Source: Polytrichum commune
Taxonomy: Eukaryota > Streptophyta > Polytrichopsida > Polytrichales > Polytrichaceae
NCBI GenBank assembly: GCA_950295325.1
Contig: OX485809.1
Location: 37,515,081-37,579,080 of the forward strand
Length of the DNA stretch: 64,000 nt
Direction of reading: 5' to 3'
The notes beneath the pieces were generated by a model that saw nothing but the letters and a program-made list of their open reading frames with translations, made no database searches and was not told the DNA's origin. Positions 34,830 through 47,296 of this stretch are shown here, piece by piece; the first letter of the stretch is position 1; the number at the start of each line of letters is the position of its first letter. A program made the translations under genes and the position numbers.

Positions 34830-35115
34830 TGGACACAGTGGTTGAAGATATCATGACCTGTACTTGTGTTGAAAGTCCAGCGGTGAAGCAAGTCGTTCGA
34901 TTTGAGCAAGAGGAGAGGATCCAGAGTAGTAGGGTAAAAGTAAACACAAAGAAAGGCAGAAAGTCCCAAGACATATCACCTCCCTCATCATATTATTTCA
35001 CTCTTTGAATATCAGTTTCAACTTCTTAGTTTCATCATTTTGAGCTGTGGTTTTCTGCACATCACAGGTAGCACCAAACGAAGCTATTGATGACAACATT
35101 CACCTGCCTGACTAA
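34830..35115 (+). other. Possible 3' exons of an unidentified gene or transposon
   Basis: An ATG-initiated 60-codon frame at 34830 has a basic, low-complexity end (SRVKVNTKKGRKSQD). A separate acceptor-like CACAG near 35067 is followed by VAPNEAIDDNIHLPD and TAA. No family is recognised and no flanking exons were found, so this is a weak call. Confidence 0.2.
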
Positions 35116-35399
35116 AGTAGTTGTCTGATTTTTCCATCGCTATGAACTTCGGCAGCTGTAACTGTTTCAACTTTTCTCCACCTCAATATGCATTTTGGAT
35201 TTGACAAAATATGGATCATGATGAGATGACCCTAGGATCATTACCTAAGTGAGGCTCTGCTAAAGTCAGGTGGGAAGGGGCCCTGAGCATCCAAATTAGC
35301 CAAAATTCGAATGCGACTATCTATCATAGGTGACCATTATGGGTTGGTAAAGACTCGTCAAAAACAAAACCTGGCTAAACTTCAATTGCAGGCATGCGG

Positions 35400-35472
35400 C
35401 GACCATGCTGGGGATCGAACCCAGAATCTCTTGCTCCGTAGGCAAGCGCCTTATCCATTGGGCCACACGGTC
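35400..35472 (-). tRNA. tRNA-Arg (anticodon ACG)
   Basis: A complete 73-nt cloverleaf on the minus strand. The acceptor stem GACCGTG/CATGGTC includes one G-T pair. The D arm is GGCCCAATGGATAAGGC, the anticodon stem CTTGC/GCAAG has loop CTACGGA (anticodon ACG), and the T arm is CTGGGTTCGATCCCCAG. The A and B boxes are intact. There is no encoded CCA, as expected for a nuclear gene. A T-rich terminator-like GGTTTTGTTTTTG follows within about 40 nt. The sequence resembles plant tRNA-Arg(ACG) closely. A tRNA-derived SINE head is the alternative, but I see no duplication around it. Confidence 0.82.
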
Positions 35473-35479
35473 CTTGACA

Positions 35480-37149
35480 AGGGGTGGTTGAGAAAAAATA
35501 TATTTAAATACACTATAGGATAGGAGATGGTTTGGCCTCACACAGATCGGACACCCAACCGTTTCCTCCCTCCCTCTAAACTCAATGGCGCAGAGTTAAA
35601 TCTGTTTCCCTTCGTTCAGGGCTTCCAGATTTCTGTGGTCTGCCGAATTCAAGTTGAGTTGGAATCATGGGGGACTAATGTCAAAGGGGGAAAGATTTTT
35701 TTGTTTGTTCCTTGCTCTCTGTGTTATGGAAAACTTTGATGCAGAGATGTTAGGTTTGTAATTTATAGGGTGTTGCTTTCTTGCTTTCAGGACCTTGCAG
35801 GTTCTATGAAATGTGAGGTTGAATTGCCAGTGATGATTTTCAGGGGGTGCGTGATTACTTTATTCCGTGCCCTCTGTTTTTGCATGCATTCTTGTATATG
35901 GTGGAAAAATCTGTTGCACATTAATTCTGTCTTATTTCTTTCATAGCTTGCAGATTCTGAATTTGCAGTAGGAGGTCTTTGTTGCCTCTCTGACGTTTGC
36001 AGCAGGGGGATTTTTTGATGTTATGGAGTGATCTGGTTTAGGGAAGCTTGGTTTGGGGTTGCAAGCTCTTCTTCCGGATGGCAGTGGGCATATCTCACGA
36101 TCTGTTTCCCGTTTTCTGTCCTTGTTTGGAGTCGTTTAGGTTCTTGTGTCCAGTAGTGTCCAGAATGTTGCAGTTATCCTTACAACTTAGGAGTTTCTCC
36201 ATTTAAGTTGAATTCATTAATCGTTTGAGTACCAAGGTATAAAGAAGTCTGTGAGAGACATACCTAAAATGGGGGATTGGGATGATAATTTGAGCATGCT
36301 TGAAATTCGACGGGTACATTTATTATTACCTGCATGTTCGAGGTCAGAGATCCTCTATATCCTTCTATTTCACTGCAGTACAGGGGTTAAGAGGACTTGG
36401 TGGAAGATGTAAGCAGGACCTAAATTGGAGAGCAATCGTTTAACCCAATTACACCTTCACGAGAGCCTGATGTGCTCCTGCTATCTGATATCCTTCTAGG
36501 TCATCGACAAAGATCAACAACAAGCGGAAGATATCTGCTTCAGAGGTACTAAGTAGACCAGCTCCACATTGTCCACCAATGTGACCTGATACAAATATTT
36601 TCCATCACACATTTCTTTAAGCTTTCCGTGTACACACAGCATGCATAGCATTCGTAAGCATGCGTATGGACGCTTGCTTCCTATTCTAGCTTCAAGAATC
36701 AAGGTCCTTTAGTACATGCATGAATGTCAAGCATAGTCAAGTGGCAAGCTCTCATTAGTGGACACCTCATTGTTACCATTCTTCGGATACAAAACCTTCT
36801 ATCTACCAAGATTTATTTGAAGAGGTGCGTCCCAAATGGAATCATTCTCATGTTATCCGGATTATCTTAGAATAATTCTATTTGCATTGAAACCTAAATA
36901 AGCTACTTAAGGATGTTTCTAATATCGATTGCCAACTTCGAGTAAGCTTGTGTAAAGACATTCTCTCTCTATTCTAGCTTCAATAATAAAAATTTAAGAA
37001 TCAAGGTCCTTCATTACATAAATAGTGCCGAGCACAAGTCAAGTTGTAAGGTCTCATTAGTCAACATCTTATAAAAGAATATTATGTGGATTGAGCTAAA
37101 TAGAATGGAGTTTTGCTTCCCAACTCCTATTTCTTTGCATGTGACACAG
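35480..37149. other. Probable 5' flank and leader of the CEP78-like gene
   Basis: No protein signal. A pyrimidine-rich block near 35565-35582 and T/G-rich sequence from 35.5 to 36.1 kb are less AT-rich and repeat-free, as in promoters and 5' UTR introns. This is inference only. Confidence 0.3.
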
Positions 37150-37154
37150 GCAAA

Positions 37155-38257
37155 ATGGATAGTAGGAAGTATCATCACGAAGCCACAAGCTCAACACCAT
37201 CCATCATGGAACGCCGAGTCTCTCGCCAACATGCGAGCACCGGAACCCTAGCTCGCACAAAGAAAAAGCCTCTCAAACCTCCTGTCTTGTGTATCGAGGT
37301 CAGATAAACTTCTCACCATCAACCCATGAGCCTATTATTCTCGTGCTTTACAGGTTTCTATCGACAAGGTCCAAAACTACCGTCCTCCACTATGTATGAC
37401 TCATTTCATGATGTCATGGCACAACCTCGAAGCATGAGTTGCAAATTAATTTACAGTCATTTAATAAATCTCTCTAACCAGCAATTTTCAATAACATACT
37501 TATCTGAAGCATCTCTTTCCGGATCAAACAACTATTGTAAAATTATAAGGAGTCATAGAAGCATTTCGATATACTCCTCACCCCCTTTCTCCTTGTAATG
37601 TCTCTTCTCTCCTAAATTCTCAACTAGTTACAAGCCAACCGGATGAAATGGCAATAAAAGCTCATTCAAATTTCAAACCTTGGGGAAAATCATTTAGAGG
37701 CATAGCAGACAATATTCTCTACTTCATTATTTCTTACGGCTAAACTGTTATTCTATTCCAAAAGATCGGCTAGCTTTGGAAACTTAGGATCTGACCAGTT
37801 GTTTCCAAATGCAGAAGGATCTGAGCGAGTTGACATTTCCAAGTCTTGTCGCAGTAGCCAAGAAACTTAAGGCTCCCGGAGCTGTTACTACTTTGCGATT
37901 GTTTGTGTCCCCAGAGGAACAAGGCCTTGGTAAATTCTCCTCACTTAGTCCCATATTCAGCCTTAAGGATGGGATGGAAATTGAGAACCCTGGGGGCCAC
38001 TTAAGGTTCCAATTTTAATTACGTAAGAAAGCTTAACATTTGTTTCTTTTTGCCAAATACTCTACTGCCAACCACAGGTTTGATTGGAGGAGAGATTGAT
38101 GTGATTGACTGTTTCAACTGGGGTGCAGTTAATCAACGATTCAGCTCACTGGATGAAAGGACTACTGATGCAATGTTTGCGTTCTCCAGGTTTTGAGCTC
38201 CATATGCCTCTATTATTTTTGCGATACTATTTTACATCCCATCAATATTTTAGTCTC

Positions 38258-38306
<49 letters not shown>

Positions 38307-41300
38307 ATTAGACTTACCAAATCAATTACAATTCTTTTAATGACGTTGGTCTACACAGCTGTCAATAGTAGGTGACTAAGGCTTTATTGAGTTGCTTTTT
38401 GATGCAATACTACTCATAAATCTTCATGGTAGGTGTTGGAAATGGCTAGAGCTGTGTCACATGCAATCGAAGGATGGATGAACAATGTGGAAATAGGGCT
38501 CTGCTTGTGGAATCGTGACCTCAAAGCTTTGTCTGAGGCTTTCAGTAAACATGCTTCACCACCTCCAATACACAAGCATATTTAAGTTGAATAACACATT
38601 TTTTACCAACACCTACTAATGAGATCTGGCTGAGAAAAGTTCAAATTCATGTAATTATTAAAAGCAAGAAGGCAGGCTCATGGAAAAGATGTGGCCATAT
38701 GCAATCCGTTGACCATAGAAATTCATCAAACATGACCCCTAAACTGGGGCACTTTTATGGGCCTTCCAAGTACTTTGCTTTATTAGTATATGAAGTCTTG
38801 TATAGTGCCCTTAAGGTGAACAAGGCTGACATTGTACACAAATCACCTCTTCGGATATTGCTTCTATCTTAACGAAAATATTTCTCAAATCCTCCACTAA
38901 CGCTTGACCTTCAATCAAGCTTTGACCATCTTACCCAAAATGCTGTCATGGATATTACTTGCAGGTCTAACTAAAACACTTCGACATTTGTCATTTGCAA
39001 ATAGTGGACTTGGAGATGTTAGGCTCCACATCTTGGTATGTTCTGAGCCAAACACTTTGCATTGAACAGAATGAGCTTACAACAATAGAGTTATCCTTTA
39101 ATTCAACCTGAGCTTTGGTCAGGAGTTGGTTGTTTTGCATACAAAACTTTCCATGTTTGGTGAGTTTCGATGCATGCTGGAGTCGCTGTGGAGGTTTGCA
39201 CAAAGAACACTATATTGGTTCGTTGGGGGTCAAACTTGTTTTAGCACCACTCTGACTCCTGACCAAATCTCGGTTGAATTAAGGGATAGCTCTATTGATT
39301 TGAAAGATTCAGTGTATTGATTGATCTTCTTGTGTATTATGCAGTAAGCAACAATCTTGTTTGTCACCAGAATGAGATTGCAACGATGAGAAGATTTTCC
39401 AATCATTAGATCAATTTCAGTACCAGTCTCTGCAGAATTTTGAATATGTCCAGCAGATGAGAATCTGTAATAACGATGTGGTTCAATCTACACAACAGAA
39501 ATTAAAATAAGTATCCTTAAATGTGGCAGGAAGTTGCATGCATGCACCTCTGATGAATGCTGAATAGAATATTGTAAATCTTGTGCAGTCACGAGGCCTG
39601 CGTGGTTGCGTGCCCTTGCAGACCCTGGACTTGTCAGGCTGTGCACTCACAGATACTTCAGCATCCCTCATATGTGCGATTGTAAAGGTTAATGCAAAAC
39701 CATCATATTTATCAACATGTTGATTGACTACAATGATTATGGTATGGTAAATATTGTGGACCACACTATTGAAGTTATTCCACACTAAAATCATTGGAGA
39801 TATAATTGTGTGTGCACACTATGTACCAAACCCCCACTATTTAATATCAGAGGTGCACATTCCAGGTATTTCTATTGGATTGAAGGAAGTGTGCATCTGA
39901 AAGACATCCAATCTAGACTATTTCTTAACAAATTATTAGTACAATAGGCTGAGAACCAGCACAAGTTAAGCTACAAGAAATGTTCCAGACCCCTTCTTGT
40001 ACTCAATCGGTTACTTGAGTCACATGCATTGACGTGTCCAAACATAAACACTGGGCATCACCATTCCCATTACATGAAACATAGTAATCCTAAATCCAAT
40101 TGCACCTCACCTTTTTGGATACTCATCCCTGACAAAATGGATATGTAGAGCGCCATCACCCGGAAAGTAGAGATGGATTGGCAGGCCAGCCTGCGCGAGC
40201 CTTTGGTTCACCTAGAAGGTCACCCAATGAGGACATTTATGTCAATGAGTGGTCTTAGTGGCTTGACGGCCCTTGATCTCTCCTATAATGCTTTCACTGA
40301 CTTTCTTCCTGAGGAGCTTGGTGTTGTTCTACGAATGGGAGCTCCCCTTTATGGTAAGCAGGTACATTTGTCAACAGTGAAATTAATACATTTCTCTTTC
40401 ATATTAGAAATACCCTTTAATTCAACCAGAATTCTGGTCCGGAGTTGGTTGTTTTGCATACAATACTTTCGGTAAGTTTTCTGTGCATGCATAGAGTTGG
40501 TGCGGAGGTTTGAACAAAGAACATCCTATATCAGTTCACTGGGGCCAAACTCATATTAGCACCTCTAGGCAGGTATCCATGGTACTAAAATGAGTTTGGC
40601 CACAGTGAACTGATATAGGATGTCCTTTGTTCAAACCTCCACACTGCCTCCAAGCATGCACAGAGAACTTATCGAACATGGAAGTTTTGTATACAAAACA
40701 ACCACTCCCAACCAAAACTCCAGTTGAATTTAGGATAACTGTATTGGAGCTTAAATTTGGAGGTCTATTAGAAGACCCTTAACTTCAAGGATGTACATTA
40801 CACCCATTGTTGTTGCAAGGGTGCATTAATAATTAGTAGTAGATGCTTTCACCAGGATTTGACTTCATTACTTTCTGACAGTCGTAATGGAATGGGTCTG
40901 TTTTGAATGGAAGCTCTTAATTTGAGGTGCAACAAAATTACTCGAGCAGGCGCCAAGCCACTATTGCATGTGATGCAAGAATTGAGCATCCTGCGTTTGG
41001 TGGACTTGCGTGACAATCTAGAGGAGGACCTCTTGGGAGTACTTGAGTGTGGGAAGCATTACATCACATTTTCTAAATTTCAGGTGATTAGTTCCACATA
41101 GTTCTACTGTCCTATTTCATACAGATATCTCATGTAACCTTGTAGTTGAGTGGGTAGTCAATCATTCCATGCAAGCAAGTGTGCACCAGGAGACGAAAGA
41201 GGAACAAAATAGTCCACTAAATTTCCACCTAGGACGGGGACAAGGTGAAAGTGATTAACTATAAGAGTCTACGCAAACAAAATGCTATGTCCATGTCAAC

Positions 41301-44300
41301 ATAACATTCTTGAGCTTAAGCAACAGTGTTCAATTTCTAATCCTACCTGCTTAGCTTCCTAATCTTGTCTGGACGTTGTCAGAGTCATTGTTCACTGGCC
41401 CCCAATCAAGTTTCATGGTCACTTCGGTGGCAGATAATGCAAGTTTGACAATGTTACCAACCTCATGTTCCTTTTTGGAGCACTTTGACTTGCTTGTCCG
41501 GTAGTCCTCTCCCCCTAGTACCTTCAGATTGAGACTGAGGATACTCCGGGATGTGGACACTTTGAAGTAGATTCGAGAAACTTTTCCCTAGGTATTGGCC
41601 CCACTGAACACCTACTAGGGGCTGAAGAATGAGATTGCTCTTAAATGAACCGATATAGAATGTCCTTTGTTCAAACCTCCACGCCAAGTCCAAGCATGCA
41701 CTAGAAACTTACCGAACATGGAACGCATTATAAGCAAACAACCAGCTCCTGACCAACACCTTATTTGAATCAAAGAATAACTCTAATGAGGAGTTCTCAT
41801 ATGAGATGACATTTTTTCTATGGGGGCACTAGAACCAGGAACAACAAACAATCTCCTAAGTTGTTGGTTCATGTCATCATGTGAACCACGCACAGGAAAC
41901 GTCCTTGCAGGTGATTTCTGACCCTGGAGGGAAGTTAGCTTTTCTCCTTGTCATGGCCAAAATACAGAATGTCTATGTTGGACACTGATACACATACATA
42001 TTCCTATGTTGTAATGGCACAAACCTTTGTCTGTGTAACAAATTGGTTCTTTCCTGTAGTCAGGCCCCATTTTGGCTGGCTCCTACAGAACTTGACCAAG
42101 CCACAAGAACCAGTACAAAGAATCGGCAGATGATGAAAAAGACAACCCTGGAAAGGAAGACGATTGCATCAAGGTCCGCAGATCAGCAGGCTAAAAAAGC
42201 CCTTGCAAGCCAAAAGATTTGTCAGATTACAAGTCAGAGATCACCGTCACCAACAACCACCACAAGTGCAGAGGACACTCAATGCTCCAGGACACCTGTT
42301 CCCACACTGCCACAACTCCCACAATCTCTGTTGCAAGTAAGGCATGCTTTCCACGTAAACCGGATCTCATGGAGATTCCAAGCTTAATCCGCCTAAGGTA
42401 TGCAGATGTTATTCAGTTACTTGATCAGACACCCTTTTTGATTGGTGTGCGGTTAGGTGAGGATCACATAACAAACACCATGAGGACACGTGTCTAAAAG
42501 AGATTGCAGTATGTCTTCAAATTCTATTAATTGCTCCATACTCAATAGTGCACACAATTGAGATGACCTATGTTTTCAATTAAGGAATCAATAAACATGC
42601 ACTTTCATTATTCATAACCAAATCAAAAGAGCTCCAATTTTCAGTCTAGTTTTTGTTGACGTTTTATAATAGAACTTGTATTTTAACAAATTTCAAAACA
42701 TAAAGAGTAGAGAATAAGAAAAACCATCCAAATAACACTCACATACCATAAAGGTCAAGTTCCATGGAGTGAAACGGGTGCCATGGTCCAAAGTACTTTT
42801 TTGGCTTAATGGAAGAGGACGTGCTCATTGAAAGCTTTAAAAGATTTCAAACAACCACCCCTTGCCCCCAAAGCATACGAAGCTTCCAAAGTGTGAGGTT
42901 CTTGGACCACACCACCACTGTGGTCAAAGTTCTCCATGAAATGAACACTCTTGATTGTAGGACATATCAGGAGGAAATTAAGAGGTGACGGACCCTATAA
43001 TACAAATGGGAAATAACTTGAGAAAGTGCACATTCTACAAAAAGTTCCCCCCCCCCCCAACCCACCCCTGGCAGGGGTGGCTGCCCGCAAGGCTTGTGGG
43101 CCGTTGATGGGCCCCGGGCACTCCAATGGCCCGGATTGGGTCTGTGCTTAGGGCCATGGAGCGCCCCAGTGACACAGCCCGAGTGCTTGCATGACCATGG
43201 ATGGAGGGCTCCACCATACATGGGAGTATTTATAGGCATAAAAAGTGCTCGCATCCCCCTCCATGGAACTTGTCCCCAATAAGGCCAGAATAGGTTGGGA
43301 TGGGTGACCTTTCTTGCACTAAGTTTGCCATATACCCTACTACCCATGGTCCACCCAAACGTAGTGGTTGTAAACAGATCTTCTCAACCAACCATGTGGG
43401 AACCCATCAGCTGACCCTTGGGGGAGATAAAGCTGCATGTTGACTTGTCCAGGGCCATTCAAGGAGCTTACTTCTAAAATGAAATGCAATCTGCAAGGGG
43501 TCCCTAATTCTCGTGATGCCCATTTCAAGATTACGTATAGAGTTAGACCAACTCAAAGATGAAGCAACACCATATTTCATGCTGGTGACAACATCAGATT
43601 CATCTTCTTTTCTGTTTTTTTTTTTTTCAAAGTACATCAATGGGCCATTTTCTAAGACAAAAATGTTAAGCTGGCTGCAGGGCTGTGCGGTTACAGGGAT
43701 GGGAACCAATTCTATGGAGAAAGGCTCCAACACTGGCGTTGAAAGTAGCTCCACGTCATCAACATGGGCAGACAATTTATGTTTGAAGGATAACAAGAAC
43801 TGTAGGCCAATGACTGCAACTAAACTTGATCCCTGCCTTCCAGCAATATGGGACGCAGAATTTGCTCGCAGGATGATGTCACCCACAGCTACGATTGACC
43901 CTCCAAAGGAACATTCTCACAACTCGACACAAGTACCAAATATGTGGAACAATGAGTTATTTGAGGTGGACATCAAAGACATTACGACAACATCTATTAA
44001 GGGTCTCAAAATGAGGTTTCCCCAAGAAGGGGAAAGGGGGCAACACAACAGTGGGTACAATAGCTACAAGCAGGGTTCTCAAAGAATTTCTGGAACCGGA
44101 CAAAGGAAATCCTCTGCACTTAAAAACAAGAGGTACCAAGGCAGGAGATCAAGAAGACCGGCACAAATTCCCATATTACAGCATTATGAGAATGTCAAGG
44201 AAGCCAACCCACCCAAAAGATATAAAAAGAAACTATCCAAGGCTTCTGAAAGTAATCAAAAACGTCAACAGATGAAAGCAGCAGTGACAAAAGAGCACAA

Positions 44301-45213
44301 GAGCGAAGAAGAGTGGAACAATTTTGTGGTTGAGATGACACAAACCCTGCTACACCTTAAAGGTGTGCATTAAGGAGATCGCAAACCACATTCCTAGATA
44401 TGAGGTATAAATTTGTATGTTTATTACACTCTAGAACAAAAACGGTTGTAGTCATTTCTGATGGTCAGTTGTATATTCCCCTTGCTTGTTCCAGATGGGC
44501 TTGACCGCCTCATTGGACCATCAGAAGGTGAACTTGCAACTGTTGCAGAGCAAGCTGCTGCACAACTGCCACAGGTGATACTTTACCTCTAAATCTTAGA
44601 GATTACATTCAAAAGCATAGATTTGTCACATTAGGGTGACAGATATGTAAACCACAGAAAAGCTCTCGACAAAGATGAGCTTGCTATGTTAGGAGGTAAA
44701 ATTGAAGGGATTTGTCACCCTTAAACCCATAGTTCCTTTTACATCTAGGAAACTACGTTCAGTTAAGATTGAGATACTCGGAATCATCATGCAGATATGC
44801 CTGAAACTCTTCCTTTCACGTTGAGATATAAGTTCCTACACATTACCTTTAAAGGACACAATCTATAGCAGTCAACAGATGAAATAAACCAAACATTCCT
44901 GTGAAAATTATAAATACACATAGTCCAACTTGGAAGAAGATTGACCTTGAAAATGTTTCACTAACCTGAATGTCAAATTACTCAGATGTCCACTTCCTTC
45001 TTTAGAGCGGGAGCATTACGACAATTGGAGCGTTCTTGTCGAGCTCTTGATTCTCATGTCTTGTCACTCAATGACAGGCACCAAAAGGCTCTCAAAGAAT
45101 GGCAGATGCACCTTGCCCATCATAGTGGAATAGAAGCACCCACCATGAATGTCCAGTTACCCAAGGAAGAAAATTATAAGGAAACAAAAGAAGAGTTACC
45201 AGAAAGAGCATGA
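37155..45213 (+). CDS. CEP78: CEP78-like centriolar LRR protein, multi-exon
   Basis: CEP78 is a centriole/basal-body protein kept in lineages that build cilia or flagella. These exons join in frame with GT/AG borders: 38433-38544 (MARAVSHAIEGWMNN, LWNRDLKALSEAF), 38965-39035 (LTKTLRHLSFANSGLGD), 39589-39687 (PLQTLDLSGCALTDTSAS), 40149-40353 (DWQASLRE, SMSGLSGLTALDLSYNAF), 40914-41083 (ALNLRCNKITRAGAKPLL, LVDLRDN), 42064-42336 (basic linker), 43633-44362 (IWDAEFARRMMSP), 44495-44574 and 44986-45213 (ends TGA). The order of LRRs, the WQASLR segment before the next LRR, and the basic linker follow vertebrate CEP78. Upstream exons are less certain: ATG exon 37155-37298, 37354-37393, 37815-37929 and 38078-38189 (DVIDCFNWGAVNQ resembles the CEP78 N-terminus). 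The phase does not match between 38189 and 38433, so a small exon is missing from the model or the gene is damaged there. Confidence 0.75.
38262..38305. repeat. (AG)n microsatellite in a CEP78 intron
   Basis: About 22 AG dinucleotides. It creates Arg-Glu ORFs in two frames that are not genes. Confidence 0.95.
39088..39292. mobile_element. MITE of the GAGTTATCC family in a CEP78 intron
   Basis: The ends GAGTTATCCTTTAATTCAAC and GTTGAATTAAGGGATAGCTC are flanked by TA on both sides (39086-39087 and 39293-39294). The interior has GGAGTTGGTTGTTTTGCAT and TGGAGGTTTGCACAAAG. 205 bp. Confidence 0.8.
40407..40741. mobile_element. Foldback MITE of the same family in a CEP78 intron
   Basis: Nearly the whole element is an inverted repeat: GGTTTGAACAAAGAACATCC and TATCAGTTCACTG in the left arm are mirrored at 40595-40640, and the GTTGGTTGTTTTG end is mirrored by CAAAACAACCACTC. 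Its RNA would form a long hairpin. Outer ends are degenerate but TA-flanked. Confidence 0.8.
41640..41783. mobile_element. Right half of a GAGTTATCC-family MITE
   Basis: Contains ATGTCCTTTGTTCAAACCTC, CAAGCATGCACTAGAAACTT, CAAACAACCAGCTCCTGACC and the end GAATAACTC followed by TA. The left half is not recognisable. Confidence 0.65.
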
Positions 45214-45889
45214 TCATGTGCAAGGGTGCATAAAGTCATGATCCATCAAGGACTTTGAGCATCAAAAAATTCAAGCATCAGCTTAACAGAGCTCCTTGTT
45301 AACGGAGGGAGAAACAAAGCTCACTTCATGAAACTTGAGTTTCCTATGTCTATCTCCTAATTAATGCAGCTCATTAATTCCTTGGAGAGCTGATTGGCAA
45401 TTTGTCTATCTTCTCGGCATTGCAGCAGGAGTGAACATAGATGTCAAGAATTCAGCACATATGCAGCCTCTCAAGTGACTTCTGGCAGAATTTAGTCACG
45501 TCAATGACCAGAAATTAAGGAATACTTGTGCCTTGTTGTGGTTGTGGCTCTACCCTTGAAGGCCATGTATGACAATACCTGAAACAAGCTCTGGTAGACA
45601 CCTCATAGGTGTGAAGTGATTAAAGGTCCAGGCTTTTGAGGAGCTACTCATAAACGAATGCATGCCACATGTTTCTTGTTTCTTCTTGAACACACCTTCT
45701 GCTTCAGGGCAGTTACATTAGCTGCTGCGAAATAAGTACCTTAAAATATCACACAAGAGCAATCTACAAAGCTGCGGTAAGATAGATCATAGCATAATAT
45801 TTGTTATCCAACATAATCATGTGTCCATTCCATAGCTTAAGGAACACTGCATTTATGCAACCAAAGTGTACAGAATTGGAGGAGATACA

Positions 45890-47296
45890 TCCTTGCACTG
45901 TTGCTTGCAGCAAAAACTTCCTAACCTACTCCTACAACTTCTTGTCATGAATATGTGATTCATTCCTAGAGGTCAAGACTCAAGACCTCAACAAAATATG
46001 TGCTTATAAAGTCTCCCAAATTCAATACTTGGGGACTCCTTTTCTGCGACTACTTAGACAAAAAATGATACACAGGATACCAGTAGGAAATGGAGGTAGA
46101 TCTCAAAATCTGGAGTGGTGAGGAGTATAGAACAACCACACCCTAATATATGGATACAAGGAATTGTTAAAGTGATGCAATCAGCTTTGAAATCAATACA
46201 GATATACCATCCACCTCAGGAACCCTAAAACTCACAATTTTGGTCATTTATCACCAAAATATTGTCATCAATCTGGCAAACCACCTTTGGCATAGTAATT
46301 CTTCAGAACTATTCTTTGTTGAAAAAGCTTTTCTCTCCTTCTCCAACGGAGATTCCACCTAGAGAAAACCTTAAAACCTATAAACTCTAATTTTCTGGCA
46401 ACAAACACATACCCAAAGATGATGAGTATCAAACCAATACTCCTCGAGTTGCTTGCAACAAAATCTTCCTAATCTACTTCCACAGCTTTCTGTCATGAAT
46501 ATGTAATTCATTACAAGTGTTCAAGGCTAAAGACCTCAACAACATAGGTGCTTAGACAGTCTCCCAAAATTAATCCTTAGGGACTCCTCTCGAGATATAT
46601 ATGAAGTGGAGGTAAAGCTCACATTGAGATGGTGAGTATAGAACAACCACACCCTCATAATATATGGATACAAAAAACCACTAAAGTATGCAATCGGCTT
46701 TTGAAAATCAATAGTGACGCACCATCCACCTCAGGAACCCTAAAGACATGTTTTGTTCATCCATCACCTTGGAACAACCAAAATATTGCCAACTATCTGG
46801 CAAACCACCTTTTGGAAGACTACAATTTTAAAAACTGTTATTATACAGTCTCCCAGATTCAATCCTTGGGAACTCCTTTCAGGCTACTACTCAGACAAGA
46901 AAATTTTGCAACGGCACAAATAGAAAGAGAACATTCAGCTCAAATATATTGGTGAGGAGTATAGGAAACCCACCATCCTCGTATATATGGATACAAGAAA
47001 TCTCTGAAGTGATGTAAACAGCTTTGAAAATCGATACAGATTACACCGTCCACCTTAGGAACCCTAAAACTCACATTCTTTTGTTCAGCTATTACCTTGA
47101 AACAACCAAAATATTGACATCAATCTGGCAAACCACCTTCGGAAGAGTAATTCTTTAGAACTAGTCTTTCTTGAAAAGACATTCTCTCTTTCTCCAACGG
47201 AAATTCCACCTAAAAAACTCTATAAAACCTATAAACCCTAATTAATTTTCTGGCAAGAAACACGTACCCAAAAGACGATGATGAGTAAAAGTAATT
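45890..47296. repeat. Triplicated 3' flank of the prefoldin gene
   Basis: Three tandem, unequal copies of the sequence downstream of PFD2. Shared landmarks: TTGCTTGCARCAAAA (45899, 46449), CTCCCARATTCAATNCTTGG (46012, 46562, 46851), GGTGAGGAGTATAG (46116, 46632, 46951), CCACCTYAGGAACCCTAAA (46211, 46722, 47044), ATCTGGCAAACCACCT (46272, 46795, 47125) and TTTCTGGCAANAAACAC (46393, 47250). The copy touching the gene is its probable 3' UTR. The ORF at 46629-46955 is a by-product. Confidence 0.8.

Noticed and set aside
35311-35541. Two ORFs across the tRNA-Arg gene
   Set aside because: They translate the tRNA and its flanks; the tRNA structure accounts for the sequence.
38105-38375. Arg-Glu-rich ORFs
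   Set aside because: Translation of the (AG)n microsatellite.
40173-40475. Idea that the LRR exons belong to TONSOKU
   Set aside because: The LRR spacing with the intervening WQASLR segment and the following basic linker fit CEP78 better, and no TPR exons were seen. Phylogeny would be decisive.
42967-43347. Pro/Gly/His-rich ORFs on both strands around 43.0-43.35 kb
   Set aside because: Local GC-rich intron sequence of the CEP78-like gene next to a C tract; no domain, and the opposing frames are equally open.
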